Positions 41,286 through 50,867 of a DNA stretch of 64,000 bases are shown piece after piece. The DNA lies in the NCBI GenBank assembly GCA_017629145.1, contig JAGBXR010000036.1, positions 62,001 through 126,000 of the forward strand. Direction: 5' to 3'. Origin of the DNA: Alistipes sp. GTDB taxonomy: Bacteria > Bacteroidota > Bacteroidia > Bacteroidales > Rikenellaceae. Position 1 is the stretch's first letter. Each line of letters begins with the position of its first letter. The notes beneath the pieces were generated by a model. It was not told the origin of the DNA, did not search any database, and saw only the letters and a program-made list of their open reading frames with translations. A program made the translations under genes and the position numbers.

Positions 41286-42539
41286 ACCTGTGTAAGGAAT
41301 TAATACCTCGGGGATGCGAATTCCCTCTGGAGTCTGGTTGTTTTCGAGCAAAGCAGCCACAATTCGAGGCAATGCAAGAGACGAGCCATTCAGTGTGTGG
41401 GCGAGCTGTGTTTTGCGATTATCGTCTCTATAACGCAACTTCAGACGGTTTGCCTGGAACGACTCGAAGTTCGAAACTGACGATACCTCCAACCAGCGCT
41501 TCTGTGCCTCGGAGTATACCTCGAAGTCGTATGTGAGTGCCGATGTGAACGACATATCGCCACCACAAAGACGCAAGATGCGGTATGGCAAGCCGAGTGA
41601 TGCTACGATGCTCTCGACGTGCTCGACCATCTTGTCCAACGCCTCGTACGACTTATCGGGGTGCGACACCTGCACGATCTCGACCTTGTCGAACTGGTGT
41701 AGGCGGTTCAGGCCGCGCACATCCTTACCATACGAACCAGCCTCGCGACGGAAGCAAGGTGTATAGGCGGTCATCTTTACAGGAAGCTCGCTCTGCTCGA
41801 GAATCACATCGCGGAAGATGTTCGTAACGGGTACCTCGGCAGTAGGCACAAGGTAGAAACCGTCGGCCGTAGCGTGGTACATCTGACCCTCCTTATCGGG
41901 AAGCTGACCAGTACCGAAGCCCGAAGCCTCGTTGACCATAATCGGAGGCTCAACCTCCTGATAGCCAGCGCGTGTATTGCAGTCGAGGAAGTAGTTGATA
42001 AGGGCTCGCTGCAGACGTGCGCCCTTGCCCTTGTATACTGGGAAGCCTGCGCCTGTGAGCTTCACGCCGAGGTCGAAGTCGATGATGTCGTACTTCTTGG
42101 CGAGCTCCCAGTGTGGGAGTGCGTCGCCGTCGATCTCGGTGTAGTTCTCGACGAGCTTAACCACCACGTTGTCCTCTGCTGTGCGACCCTCGGGGACGAT
42201 CTCCGCAGGGAGGTTTGGCAGAAGTACGATCTCGGCCTGGAGCTGCTCGGCTACAACATCCGACTCCTCCTTGAGCTGCTGTGAGCGCTGTTTGAGCTCT
42301 GCAACCTCGGCCTTCTTCGCCTCGGCCTCATCCTTGAGACCCTTGCCCATAAGCATACCAATCTGCTTTGCGGCCTGATTCTGCTCTGCGAGGCAGTTGT
42401 CCAACTCGTTCTGCAAAGCCTTGCGCTTGTCGTCGAGCTCCTCGATGCGAGCAATGATTGGGGCAGCATCTACGCCCTTCTTTGCGAGGCGCGCGATGGT
42501 CTGCTCCTTGTTATCGCGTAATTGCTTTAGTGTAAGCAT
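41268..42539 (-). CDS. serS: Seryl-tRNA synthetase
   Basis: A 423-residue class II aminoacyl-tRNA synthetase. The N-terminal long coiled-coil arm (about 1-110; DDKRKALQNELDNCLAEQNQ) binds the serine tRNA long arm. The core has motif 2 (FRREAGSYGKDVRGLNRLHQF) and motif 3 (LNGSSLALPRIVAALLENNQ), shown by parts. The upstream in-frame ATG at 42614 lies before the promoter's predicted start, so MLTLKQLRDN at 42539 is used. The C-terminus is GFDFIK. Ferredoxin lies 45 nt downstream on the same strand with its own promoter. Confidence 0.96.
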   Translation of the reverse strand: MLTLKQLRDNKEQTIARLAKKGVDAAPIIARIEELDDKRKALQNELDNCLAEQNQAAKQIGMLMGKGLKDEAEAKKAEVAELKQRSQQLKEESDVVAEQLQAEIVLLPNLPAEIVPEGRTAEDNVVVKLVENYTEIDGDALPHWELAKKYDIIDFDLGVKLTGAGFPVYKGKGARLQRALINYFLDCNTRAGYQEVEPPIMVNEASGFGTGQLPDKEGQMYHATADGFYLVPTAEVPVTNIFRDVILEQSELPVKMTAYTPCFRREAGSYGKDVRGLNRLHQFDKVEIVQVSHPDKSYEALDKMVEHVESIVASLGLPYRILRLCGGDMSFTSALTYDFEVYSEAQKRWLEVSSVSNFESFQANRLKLRYRDDNRKTQLAHTLNGSSLALPRIVAALLENNQTPEGIRIPEVLIPYTGFDFIK

Positions 42540-42570
42540 ATATCCTATTGAGTTTATATTTTTCTGCGTA

Positions 42571-42578
42571 CAAAGATA
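42571..42578 (-). promoter_or_regulatory. Promoter of serS
   Basis: Minus-strand TATCTTTG (42578-42571); the leader is about 25 nt. No clear -33 TTG. Confidence 0.6.
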
Positions 42579-42737
42579 CAACATTATTAATAACATTGTT
42601 CCGTAACTCTGCAAAAAAATCTATCGTTCCACTCTGTGTGTGGGTGAAACCTTTAGTTATTAGCTGTTTGATAACTCTCTATTTCGGGATAAAAATTTAA
42701 TTTGCGAGAGTAAATTATAATTTATTATGCTTTAATA

Positions 42738-42767
42738 TTTGGTTTTTATTTTATTTTGTTAAATTTG
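42738..42767 (+). promoter_or_regulatory. Promoter of the GLUG lipoprotein genes
   Basis: TTTG at 42738-42741 and TAAATTTG at 42760-42767 are 18 nt apart. The leader is about 25 nt. Confidence 0.65.
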
Positions 42768-42798
42768 CGACGGAAATAAACGGTTAATGTGAATAAAA

Positions 42799-45738
42799 AT
42801 GAAAACCCTAAAACTTCTATTATTTGCAGCAATTCTTATTGGTGCTGTGGCGTGCTACAATGAGTCTGTTGATGACTATCCCGAGTATGACATACCGAGC
42901 GATGTCTATGTGGGTGACAATACACTGATTCCCTCAATCGAAGGATGTGATAGTCTGTGTGTTAAGGATGTAAACATTGTCATAAAAACCTCGGCAGGAG
43001 ATATCATCTCGCGTCGTGCGACACATCGTCATAACGATGGTGTGTCGGAGTTCACTCTGCAACACGGTTTGGTTGAGGATAGCTACCATCTGCTCTATGC
43101 CGAGATTGAGGGCGTTGATGATAAGGGTGAGTCGGTGACTGTGGATTATGGCTTGGGCTGCCGTATTGCATTTCGCGATGGAAAGTTTGAGATTCTGAGC
43201 AACTACAACCGCACATTCAATATGTATTCATCGGGAACAGATGTCGACACGCTTTATGTTACATCAGTAGATGATGTTGTAGACCTCGTGAATATGTCGA
43301 ACGATATCCGCTATAAGGATAAGTTTACGGACAACACCTACTTCTTGCAGCTTATCGACCTCAATGGTCGTGCGATATCGAGACGCGTGTCGAGCGAGTA
43401 TGGCTGGATGCCTATCGGCTGGCAGTCAACTATCCCATTCCGAGGCACTTATGATGGTGGCGGTCATTCGATTACAGGTCTGTGGATCAATCGTGAGTAT
43501 ATGGCACCCGTGGCCTTTGTCGGTTTCTCGGATGGTGCGAGTGTTCGCAATCTGTCGCTTAAGGATGCTTCGCTTAAGGGCGATTTGGCCGTTGGTGGCA
43601 TCGTAGGTGTTGCCACAAGCAGTCAGGGCAAGCGCAAGATTACCTATATCGACAACTGCTCGGTGAGCGATAGCCGCATTGCAGGTGCTGCTGATAGCTA
43701 TGCTGTTGGTGGTATCTTGGGCATCGTGGACTACGAATCGCAGGCGTTAATACATCGTTGTCGCTCGTTGCGCAATACAATCTCGGCGCATAGTCAGGCA
43801 GGAGGCGTTGTCGGTGCAGGTGTACGCACCTCGATGCTCTCGGCCTACAATTGTGAGAATAGCAGTGATGTATCGTCGGAGTATAATTCGTGTGGTGGTA
43901 TCGTCGGTATGTGCGACTCGTTGATTGCTGGAGGCTGTGTGAATCGCGGATTTATCAATGGAGCATATAAGTTCGTTTCGCCGAACAAGGAGCTTGGTCA
44001 GGGTAATGTCGGTTGTGGCGGTATTGCTGGTGGTACGGGTGTATCCTATTTTGTAGGCTGTCTCAATGAGGGAGATGTTCAGGGCCGTTCGGGCGTTGGT
44101 GGCATTGTCGGAAGTGCTCGTTTTACGGGTGGTGATAGCGAGGATGAGGGCTACTCCTACAACAATGTAGCTATGGGCTATTGTGCAAACCGTGGAGATG
44201 TTCTGGGCGATGAGTTTGTTGGAGGTCTTTGCGGTGAGGCTCAGTATGGTGTCTATGGTGGATATAACGAGGGTAGTGTTACGGCAAATGGTAACTACGC
44301 TGGCGGTATTATTGCGACGAGTGCCTTTGCTGCTGTTCACAACTGTGTGAATATGGGAGTGGTTACGGCTGACTCCTATGCAGGTGGCATAGTTGCTCTA
44401 TCCTCTACTTGCTCTATCGCTATCAATCAAAACTATGGTAATGTTCAGGCACACAACACCCACGCTGCAGGTATTATCGCCTTTGCAGGCAATCGTGCTA
44501 CATTGAACTACTGCACGAACTATGGCGATATCATACACACTGCGGCCATTGGCGGTGGCTCGACACGCCTTCTAGCGCCTTCGGATTACTTCGGAGGTGT
44601 CTTTTCGCAGATGGGTAACCCCAATGAGATGACACCTATGGAGATTGCCTCTATTGTCTATGCTGCGAGCGAAGCGGCATTTAGTTTGGTCTGCATACCT
44701 ATCGGTATTGCAGGTGGAGTAGCTAAGGGAACGTGGGCAACAATATCTACTGCCTCGGCAGCTGTGGGCCTTATCACAGCATTTTTAGATGGTGCGATAT
44801 GTGTCGCAAATGGTATCACCGAGATGGTAGGTTGGATTAATTTCGAAGAGGATTTCTATGCGATGCAGGAGGAGGTGCTTAACCAGTGCGGCAATGTGGA
44901 AAATATGCTTTCGCTATCGCGTAAGTCGTACAATACGCCTATCCCCAGCAACTTCGAGTCGAAGATTGCCAATGAGGAGCTTTTGGCAAACCTCGAAGCT
45001 CTTGTGCGAGATCTTAGAGATCCTAACCGACTATCTACCTATAACTACAATATCAACGATCAGCAGTATGAGTTGAATGAGACTATGATTAAGCAGGCGC
45101 AGGCTAAAGATATTACCCATACTGTACTTTCGGGACTTTTTGTTACGGCCTCGGTAATTGGAGGTATTGCTTCGATTGTTATGACGGGTGGCGGAGCAGC
45201 ACCTGTTATTGCGGGAATATTCGCAAGCATAAGTACAATCTTAGGTAGTGCAAATTCAATTTGGGAGACCTGCACAACCTACGAGCAGAACTGTGTCGAG
45301 GTGTCGCAGTGTGGCAACTACGGAAATGTCCGCACCATGGCAGGTAGCACCAAGGTGGGCGGTATTGCAGGTGTTGCCGAGGAAAATATCATCATTCAGG
45401 ATTGTTTCAATGCTGGTAGCGGTAGTTCGGGTGGACATATCGTCGGTGAGATGAAGCATAAGTCGAAGCTTAAGCGTTGTCTATCTATTGCCGATGCGAA
45501 GGATTGGGATGGTGGTATGTATAGCTCTGCAGACAATAACGCAGATATCGAGGGCCTCTATTTCCACAACGCATTGGGTAACCACTCGATGCCCAATGCT
45601 GTAGGTTTGAGTACCGAGCAGATTGGCGATAAGTCGAGCTATGAGGGTTGGAATATCGACTCGAATGGTGGTATGTGGGAGATTGTCGAGGGCGTTGCGG
45701 GTAGCTATCCTATCATCAATATCTCGCAGTTTCAATAG
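42799..45738 (+). CDS. GLUG-repeat surface lipoprotein with an internal hydrophobic module
   Basis: A 979-residue lipoprotein (lipobox Ala-Val-Ala-Cys, Cys19). After an N-terminal beta domain (about 25-150), residues about 215-600 carry many GLUG-type repeats, VGGIVGxxxxxxxIxxCxNxGxV, predicted to fold as a parallel beta helix. The repeats are interrupted at about 610-860 by a helical stretch with two Gly/Ala-rich hydrophobic segments (about 614-690 and 774-824) separated by a charged coiled-coil-like part (NFEEDFYAMQEEVLNQCGN). Repeats resume at about 865-910. Such hydrophobic helices are unexpected in an exported beta-helix adhesin. The next gene, 46 nt downstream, is a second GLUG protein without this module. 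Confidence 0.85.
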   Translation: MKTLKLLLFAAILIGAVACYNESVDDYPEYDIPSDVYVGDNTLIPSIEGCDSLCVKDVNIVIKTSAGDIISRRATHRHNDGVSEFTLQHGLVEDSYHLLYAEIEGVDDKGESVTVDYGLGCRIAFRDGKFEILSNYNRTFNMYSSGTDVDTLYVTSVDDVVDLVNMSNDIRYKDKFTDNTYFLQLIDLNGRAISRRVSSEYGWMPIGWQSTIPFRGTYDGGGHSITGLWINREYMAPVAFVGFSDGASVRNLSLKDASLKGDLAVGGIVGVATSSQGKRKITYIDNCSVSDSRIAGAADSYAVGGILGIVDYESQALIHRCRSLRNTISAHSQAGGVVGAGVRTSMLSAYNCENSSDVSSEYNSCGGIVGMCDSLIAGGCVNRGFINGAYKFVSPNKELGQGNVGCGGIAGGTGVSYFVGCLNEGDVQGRSGVGGIVGSARFTGGDSEDEGYSYNNVAMGYCANRGDVLGDEFVGGLCGEAQYGVYGGYNEGSVTANGNYAGGIIATSAFAAVHNCVNMGVVTADSYAGGIVALSSTCSIAINQNYGNVQAHNTHAAGIIAFAGNRATLNYCTNYGDIIHTAAIGGGSTRLLAPSDYFGGVFSQMGNPNEMTPMEIASIVYAASEAAFSLVCIPIGIAGGVAKGTWATISTASAAVGLITAFLDGAICVANGITEMVGWINFEEDFYAMQEEVLNQCGNVENMLSLSRKSYNTPIPSNFESKIANEELLANLEALVRDLRDPNRLSTYNYNINDQQYELNETMIKQAQAKDITHTVLSGLFVTASVIGGIASIVMTGGGAAPVIAGIFASISTILGSANSIWETCTTYEQNCVEVSQCGNYGNVRTMAGSTKVGGIAGVAEENIIIQDCFNAGSGSSGGHIVGEMKHKSKLKRCLSIADAKDWDGGMYSSADNNADIEGLYFHNALGNHSMPNAVGLSTEQIGDKSSYEGWNIDSNGGMWEIVEGVAGSYPIINISQFQ

Positions 45739-45784
45739 ATTGTTGCAGAATTAAAAGTGAATAATAAATTGGGTATATTTAGCT

Positions 45785-48700
45785 ATGAAAAAGCATATTA
45801 AATTTTTGGTTGTTGCTTTTGTTGCTGTGCTCTCGTTGCAGGCTTGCGAGAGTTTTGACGAGCCTGGCCTGTTGCCGCAGCAACCAACGGTCGAGGATGT
45901 AGGGGGTAGTGCCTACTACTCGACATTCTATCTCCCTAAATTGTGGGTGTTGGCCGAGTCTGTTGCCGATGGCGATATCTTCGATATAAAGCTGGAGCTC
46001 TTGCCTTTGGCCAAACGCCTGAAGCCCTACGTCTACGATGCTACGCTCACGGTTGGCAGTAGCTATGCGATACGCTTTTTTATCGATTCGGAGACTAACG
46101 AGGATCTCCCTTCGGGCAGCTATCTGCTTAAGGCCTACTCGTCAGAGGGGCTGCTCTACGATTCGGAGTTTGTGCTCACTATCGAAGATCGCTGTGTCAA
46201 ACATTCGGAGATTGTGCCTAACTATGCTGAAGAGATAGAATATGGTGATGGTACGGCCGAGAACCCCTATCTGATTAGCAGTGGAGATGTTTTCGAGGCT
46301 GTATGCAAGGTTCTTGATAAGGATAAGTCCCACGGTGCTGGCAAGCACTTCCTTCAGACGCAGAATATAGAGATATCGTCGAACAACAGTTCGAGTTCGG
46401 GTGTAGTAGAGGAGGGTTGGTTTAATGTCGATTTTGCTGGTGTATACGACGGTGGTAACTTCACGGTTACGGGTTTTTCATTCAATGGAGCACGCGATGA
46501 GGTTGCCGAAAATATAGGACTCTTCCGCACTCTGCGTAATGGTGCTGTTGTTAAGAATCTGCGCCTCAGTTGTACGGGTATCAGTGGCGTTGCCAAGAAT
46601 GCTGGTATACTGGCTGGAACAGTGGCCGAAGGGGCGATTGTCGAGATTAGTGACTGTACGTTGAGCGGTACGATCTCCAACTCGGGAAACTCTATAGGTG
46701 GACTTATCGGCTATGTATACGGTGCTGATGTTAAGATGAATAACATCAATATCGGTGTGAATATACTGTGTGAATCTAACGACGTCTCGGATACCACTAC
46801 GGGCTATCGTGTCGGTGGTCTTGTCGGCTTTGCCGTAGATAGTAGCCTTGATATTTCGAATGTGGAGGTATACCTCAATAGTATGAAAATTTATGGTGGT
46901 TGGTGTGTTGGTGGTCTTATTGGTGAGTCGCGCGATAGTGCAATAGATGTTGTCGGTGCAGATTTAGAGATTCCGACCACGAAGGATCTGGGTGCTACGG
47001 TAAGGGGGCGTCAGTATGTAGGTGGTGCTATTGGCTATCTGGATATGAATGGCGATGAGGTATATTTCGATAACAACTCTTACGTCTATGCTATCTCTGG
47101 CGATAATTATGTTGGAGGTTTGATTGGACGCACATATAGCAAATGCCCAGAGCAGCACGTAACAATGAAGGATGTCTACATATCGAGCGAAGTCGAGGGC
47201 GTCAATAGTGTTGGAGGCTTCATTGGCTATGCATCTAATGCCGAGTACCACTCTACCTACCTGACATTCACGGGTAGATGTTGTTTCGGCCCTATTAGTT
47301 CGAATGTGACAAGCATTAAGGGTCAGAGCAATGTCGGAGGTCTTGTAGGTGCTACATACAAAGATGTGAGATGTCTGTTCGAAACGGCTGATGAGGTTAT
47401 GGTTGCCTCTGATATTACCGCCTCGGTAGAGAATGCGGGTGGTGTAATAGGTTATGCCGAGAATGTAAGGTTTAATCTCTATAACTATACTCCGAGTCCT
47501 AATTCCAAGATCTATGCTCCCAAGTGTGCAGGTGGCGTTATTGGTTATATGAATGGCGGTACATTGTCGGGCTCTACTTCGCAATGGGACTTCGATAGTG
47601 CAGGCTGTGAGAAGGTGCCAGCCTTCAGCGAGCTGAATGCTCCTGTTGTCGAGGTAAAGATTCAAGTTGAAGATGCATCGTCGCAATATATTGGAGGTGT
47701 TGTCGGTAGGGTTGGTGCTAACACTACGGTACGCGATTTTGTTACCAGCTCGGAGATTACGGGTGGTAAGTATGTCGGAGGTATAGTTGGCGGTGCCGTT
47801 GGTAATAATATACTCCTTGAGGGTCTCTATCCGTCAGGTATGGTGAAGGGTCTTGATATCGAAATTGGCGGTATTGCAGGACGTATTGAGGGAGGTGTAA
47901 CTATAAAGAACTCAATTAATTATGCAAGGTTGGAGAATAACGACTCGGCTGCCGAGATAGGTGGTGTTGTTGGTTATGCCAAGTATAATGGCGATAAAGG
48001 AGGTATGCCCCACGTATACTACTCGGTCAATGTGGCTCCGATTAAGGCTTGCGAAGCGGCGGGAGGCGTTGTCGGTATTCTATATGTTGGTCTGGAGGAG
48101 TACAACAGTATACTCCCCATTGAGAGGTGCGCCAATTTCGGCAAAATTACAGGCTTCGGGAATTCATCCTACGGTGGCTATACCGGCTTCGGTGGTATCC
48201 TTGGCAATAGCTATAATACGCAGGGGGTGCGCATTGCTCACTGTGCCAACTTCGGAGATCTTGAGGTTAATTGTTCGTCGCACGGTGTTGGTGGTATCGT
48301 AGGCGCAATAGGTAATGATCCCAAGGGTGTGCAATTCCAGGAGGAGAAGAACTATCACGTACACTCGTGTGCCAACTACGGCAATATCACGGGTAGCAGT
48401 GGTGGCTTTCATTGTGGTGGCTTGGTAGGCTATATGGAGGAGGGCGATATGGAGTCTGGTAACCACGCCTGTTTCGAGGGTTGCTACAATTGGGGTGATA
48501 TCGATGTTGCTGTCGATGACGACCACGGTTTGGGAGGCCTTGCTGGCTATATGGATAGTTATGCCGAGTTGTGGTGGAATATCAACTTTAAGGAGCCTTC
48601 GGGCCATAACAGTTCGGAGAATACGGGCCATATCTGGGGCAAAAAGAAGGGTGAATATACCACCGAACATAACTACAATGTATATGACACTGCGGCAATG

Positions 48701-48835
48701 GCAAATGCTGACAACTTTGCTGATTTGAAAATCAATGCTACAGACTCTTATTGGGTTATGTCGGCAGGCGATCCGCATCCTCGAATTAAGGATTGTCCCT
48801 TCCAGAATGCAACATATATTCCCGATAGTAAATAG
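45785..48835 (+). CDS. GLUG-repeat surface lipoprotein
   Basis: A 1016-residue lipoprotein (lipobox Leu-Gln-Ala-Cys, Cys21). Residues about 25-140 form an N-terminal beta domain. From about 150 on, it consists of GLUG repeats (FAGVYDGGNFTVTGFSF, then many VGGLVGxA units with CANFGxI/V steps), ending near 985 with a short C-terminus (DPHPRIKDCPFQ). This indicates a long beta-helix stalk displayed at the surface; adhesion or glycan binding is inference from GLUG/IgA-protease-like relatives. It is probably cotranscribed with the preceding GLUG gene and followed by a terminator. Confidence 0.85.
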   Translation: MKKHIKFLVVAFVAVLSLQACESFDEPGLLPQQPTVEDVGGSAYYSTFYLPKLWVLAESVADGDIFDIKLELLPLAKRLKPYVYDATLTVGSSYAIRFFIDSETNEDLPSGSYLLKAYSSEGLLYDSEFVLTIEDRCVKHSEIVPNYAEEIEYGDGTAENPYLISSGDVFEAVCKVLDKDKSHGAGKHFLQTQNIEISSNNSSSSGVVEEGWFNVDFAGVYDGGNFTVTGFSFNGARDEVAENIGLFRTLRNGAVVKNLRLSCTGISGVAKNAGILAGTVAEGAIVEISDCTLSGTISNSGNSIGGLIGYVYGADVKMNNINIGVNILCESNDVSDTTTGYRVGGLVGFAVDSSLDISNVEVYLNSMKIYGGWCVGGLIGESRDSAIDVVGADLEIPTTKDLGATVRGRQYVGGAIGYLDMNGDEVYFDNNSYVYAISGDNYVGGLIGRTYSKCPEQHVTMKDVYISSEVEGVNSVGGFIGYASNAEYHSTYLTFTGRCCFGPISSNVTSIKGQSNVGGLVGATYKDVRCLFETADEVMVASDITASVENAGGVIGYAENVRFNLYNYTPSPNSKIYAPKCAGGVIGYMNGGTLSGSTSQWDFDSAGCEKVPAFSELNAPVVEVKIQVEDASSQYIGGVVGRVGANTTVRDFVTSSEITGGKYVGGIVGGAVGNNILLEGLYPSGMVKGLDIEIGGIAGRIEGGVTIKNSINYARLENNDSAAEIGGVVGYAKYNGDKGGMPHVYYSVNVAPIKACEAAGGVVGILYVGLEEYNSILPIERCANFGKITGFGNSSYGGYTGFGGILGNSYNTQGVRIAHCANFGDLEVNCSSHGVGGIVGAIGNDPKGVQFQEEKNYHVHSCANYGNITGSSGGFHCGGLVGYMEEGDMESGNHACFEGCYNWGDIDVAVDDDHGLGGLAGYMDSYAELWWNINFKEPSGHNSSENTGHIWGKKKGEYTTEHNYNVYDTAAMANADNFADLKINATDSYWVMSAGDPHPRIKDCPFQNATYIPDSK

Positions 48836-48855
48836 ATGACATATTAAGTCAACAC

Positions 48856-48899
48856 GAGGCTGGCTACTTTCGCTATGCGTTTGTAGTCAGCCTCTTTTG
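48856..48899 (+). terminator. Terminator of the GLUG operon
   Basis: GAGGCTG-g-CTAC / GTAG-t-CAGCCTC with a 15-nt loop, followed by TTTTG. Confidence 0.7.
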
Positions 48900-48996
48900 T
48901 GTTATTATATTTTCGCACAATTAGATGGTATAGGCTTGCCTTGAAAAATATTAATATTTTTCCTCCGACGAGATATATTTTCTCATAAATTCTGAG

Positions 48997-49004
48997 TATC
49001 TTTG
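48997..49004 (+). promoter_or_regulatory. Promoter of the U32 peptidase gene
   Basis: TATCTTTG at 48997-49004 predicts a start near 49011, four bases before the first ATG (49015) and 16 before the second (49027). Confidence 0.6.
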
Positions 49005-49026
49005 CACGATTAGTATGTATACAACT

Positions 49027-50865
49027 ATGAGTGTAGCGAAACGAAAGATAGAGTTGCTCTCGCCAGCACGCGATTATGCCACAGCTATTGCCGCCATCGA
49101 GTGCGGTGCCGATGCTGTCTATATCGGTGCTGGTAACTTCGGTGCGCGCCGCGCTGCGGCCAACTCGACCGAGGAGATAGCACGTGTGGTGGACTATGCC
49201 CACCTCTTTGGCGTAAAGGTCTTTGTGACCCTAAATACAATACTCTACGAGAGCGAACTGCGCGATGCCGAGCGTCTGGCACGCGAGCTTATTGCCGTAG
49301 GTGTCGATGCACTCATCGTGCAGGATATGGCCTACTGCGAGATGAACCTGCCCGTTGCGCTGCACGCCTCGACGCAGATGTGCAATATGGATGCGCGCGG
49401 TGTCGCCTTCCTCGAGGATTGTGGCTTCGAGCGCGTGGTGTTGGAGCGCGCCTTGTCGCTCGACGAGATTCGCAACATATGCTCCGAGACCAATGTCGAG
49501 ATAGAGTGCTTCGTGCACGGCGCTATATGTGTGGGCCACAGTGGTCGCTGCTACCTCTCGCGTACGCAGTCATCGCGCTCGGGAAATAGGGGCGAGTGTT
49601 CGCAGCCCTGCCGCCTTACTTACGACCTCGTGACCGAGTCAGGCGAGAAGCTTATCGAGGGCAAGCACCTCCTTTCGGTCAAGGATTTCGATCTCTCGGA
49701 GCGCATCGGCGATATGATCGATGCGGGCGTTATGTCGTTTAAGATCGAGGGACGTTTGAAGGATGTGGGCTATGTGAAGAATGTGGTGAGCTACTATCGC
49801 CGCAAGATCGACGAGGCGTTGCTTAAGCGCACCGACTGTGTGCGTGCATCGTCTGGTCGCTCGGAGGTGGAGTTTACACCCGACCCGAAGAAGAGTTTTA
49901 CGCGCGATGGTGGCGAGTATATGCTCTCGGGCAAGCGCGCTGGTGTTGCCTCGTTCAACACGCCTAAGGCCGTTGGCGAATACATAGGCTCGGTGAAGAG
50001 CGTCGCAGGCAAGGGTTTCCGCATCGCCACACAGCAGCTGCTCGTTGCAGGCGATGGCCTATGCTTTGTTGCCAATGATAGCTTTATAGGCACGAATATC
50101 AATCGTGTCGAGGGCGATAGGGTAGAGCCCAACCGTATGGATGGCATCCGCGAGGGTATGGAGGTATACCGCAACTACGATATCCGCTTCACACAGGCGC
50201 TGGAGCGTGGCCGCATACGTCGCGCCATCGATACGCGCTGCCGCGTGGAGCTTTGTTCAGATGGCATCGTTGCGTGCTATACAGATAGCGACGGCTATAG
50301 TGTCGAGGTGCGCCGCGATATGGCGCTCGAGGCCTCGAAGAGTGCCGAGAAGATGCGCTCGGTGGCTGTCGAGCAGATGGCCAAGAGTGGCGACAGCATA
50401 TTCCGTGTCGAGGTTGTCGAGGTTTTAGATAATGGTCTTTTTGCTACGGCCAAGGCTCTTGCCGAGGTGCGCCGCGAGGCGTTGTCGAAGCTCGCAGCTC
50501 TGCGCTTCGATGCATCGCATAGTGTGGCGCAGCACAAGCGTTGTGACCTCTGCACGCCATATCCCGAGAAGCGACTCACGCCACAGCACAACGTCGTGAA
50601 CTCGCTCTCGCGTCGTTTCTACGAGCGTCACGGTGTGGAGCATATTGAGGAGGGCCTCGACCTGCGCGGCTCGATGACCGGCGAGAGGGTTATGGAGTCG
50701 AGCTACTGCATACGCCGCGAGATTGGCGAGTGCCTCAAAAAGGGCTCGAAGCTCCGCGATGAGCTATACCTCGAGCACGGCCGTCACCGCTACCGCCTCG
50801 CATTCGACTGTGCAAAGTGTCGTATGTCGCTCATTGATTGTACCGAAAACGAAATATTTAGATAG
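49027..50865 (+). CDS. U32 family peptidase-like protein (RlhA-type)
   Basis: About 612 residues. The N-terminal TIM-barrel-like part has ELLSPARDYATAIAAIECGADAVYIG, and the diagnostic cysteine segment ECFVHGAICVGHSGRCYLS...GNRGECSQPCR lies near 155-195 (key residues Cys and the Gly-Asn-Arg-Gly). A long C-terminal region with more Cys (CDLCTPYP; C-A-K-C near the end) follows. U32 proteins of this size include RlhA, which hydroxylates 23S rRNA; shorter relatives modify tRNA, so an RNA-modification role is more likely than proteolysis. The start could also be 49015, four codons upstream. The methyltransferase gene starts 3 nt later. Confidence 0.85.
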   Translation: MSVAKRKIELLSPARDYATAIAAIECGADAVYIGAGNFGARRAAANSTEEIARVVDYAHLFGVKVFVTLNTILYESELRDAERLARELIAVGVDALIVQDMAYCEMNLPVALHASTQMCNMDARGVAFLEDCGFERVVLERALSLDEIRNICSETNVEIECFVHGAICVGHSGRCYLSRTQSSRSGNRGECSQPCRLTYDLVTESGEKLIEGKHLLSVKDFDLSERIGDMIDAGVMSFKIEGRLKDVGYVKNVVSYYRRKIDEALLKRTDCVRASSGRSEVEFTPDPKKSFTRDGGEYMLSGKRAGVASFNTPKAVGEYIGSVKSVAGKGFRIATQQLLVAGDGLCFVANDSFIGTNINRVEGDRVEPNRMDGIREGMEVYRNYDIRFTQALERGRIRRAIDTRCRVELCSDGIVACYTDSDGYSVEVRRDMALEASKSAEKMRSVAVEQMAKSGDSIFRVEVVEVLDNGLFATAKALAEVRREALSKLAALRFDASHSVAQHKRCDLCTPYPEKRLTPQHNVVNSLSRRFYERHGVEHIEEGLDLRGSMTGERVMESSYCIRREIGECLKKGSKLRDELYLEHGRHRYRLAFDCAKCRMSLIDCTENEIFR

Positions 50866-50867
50866 AG

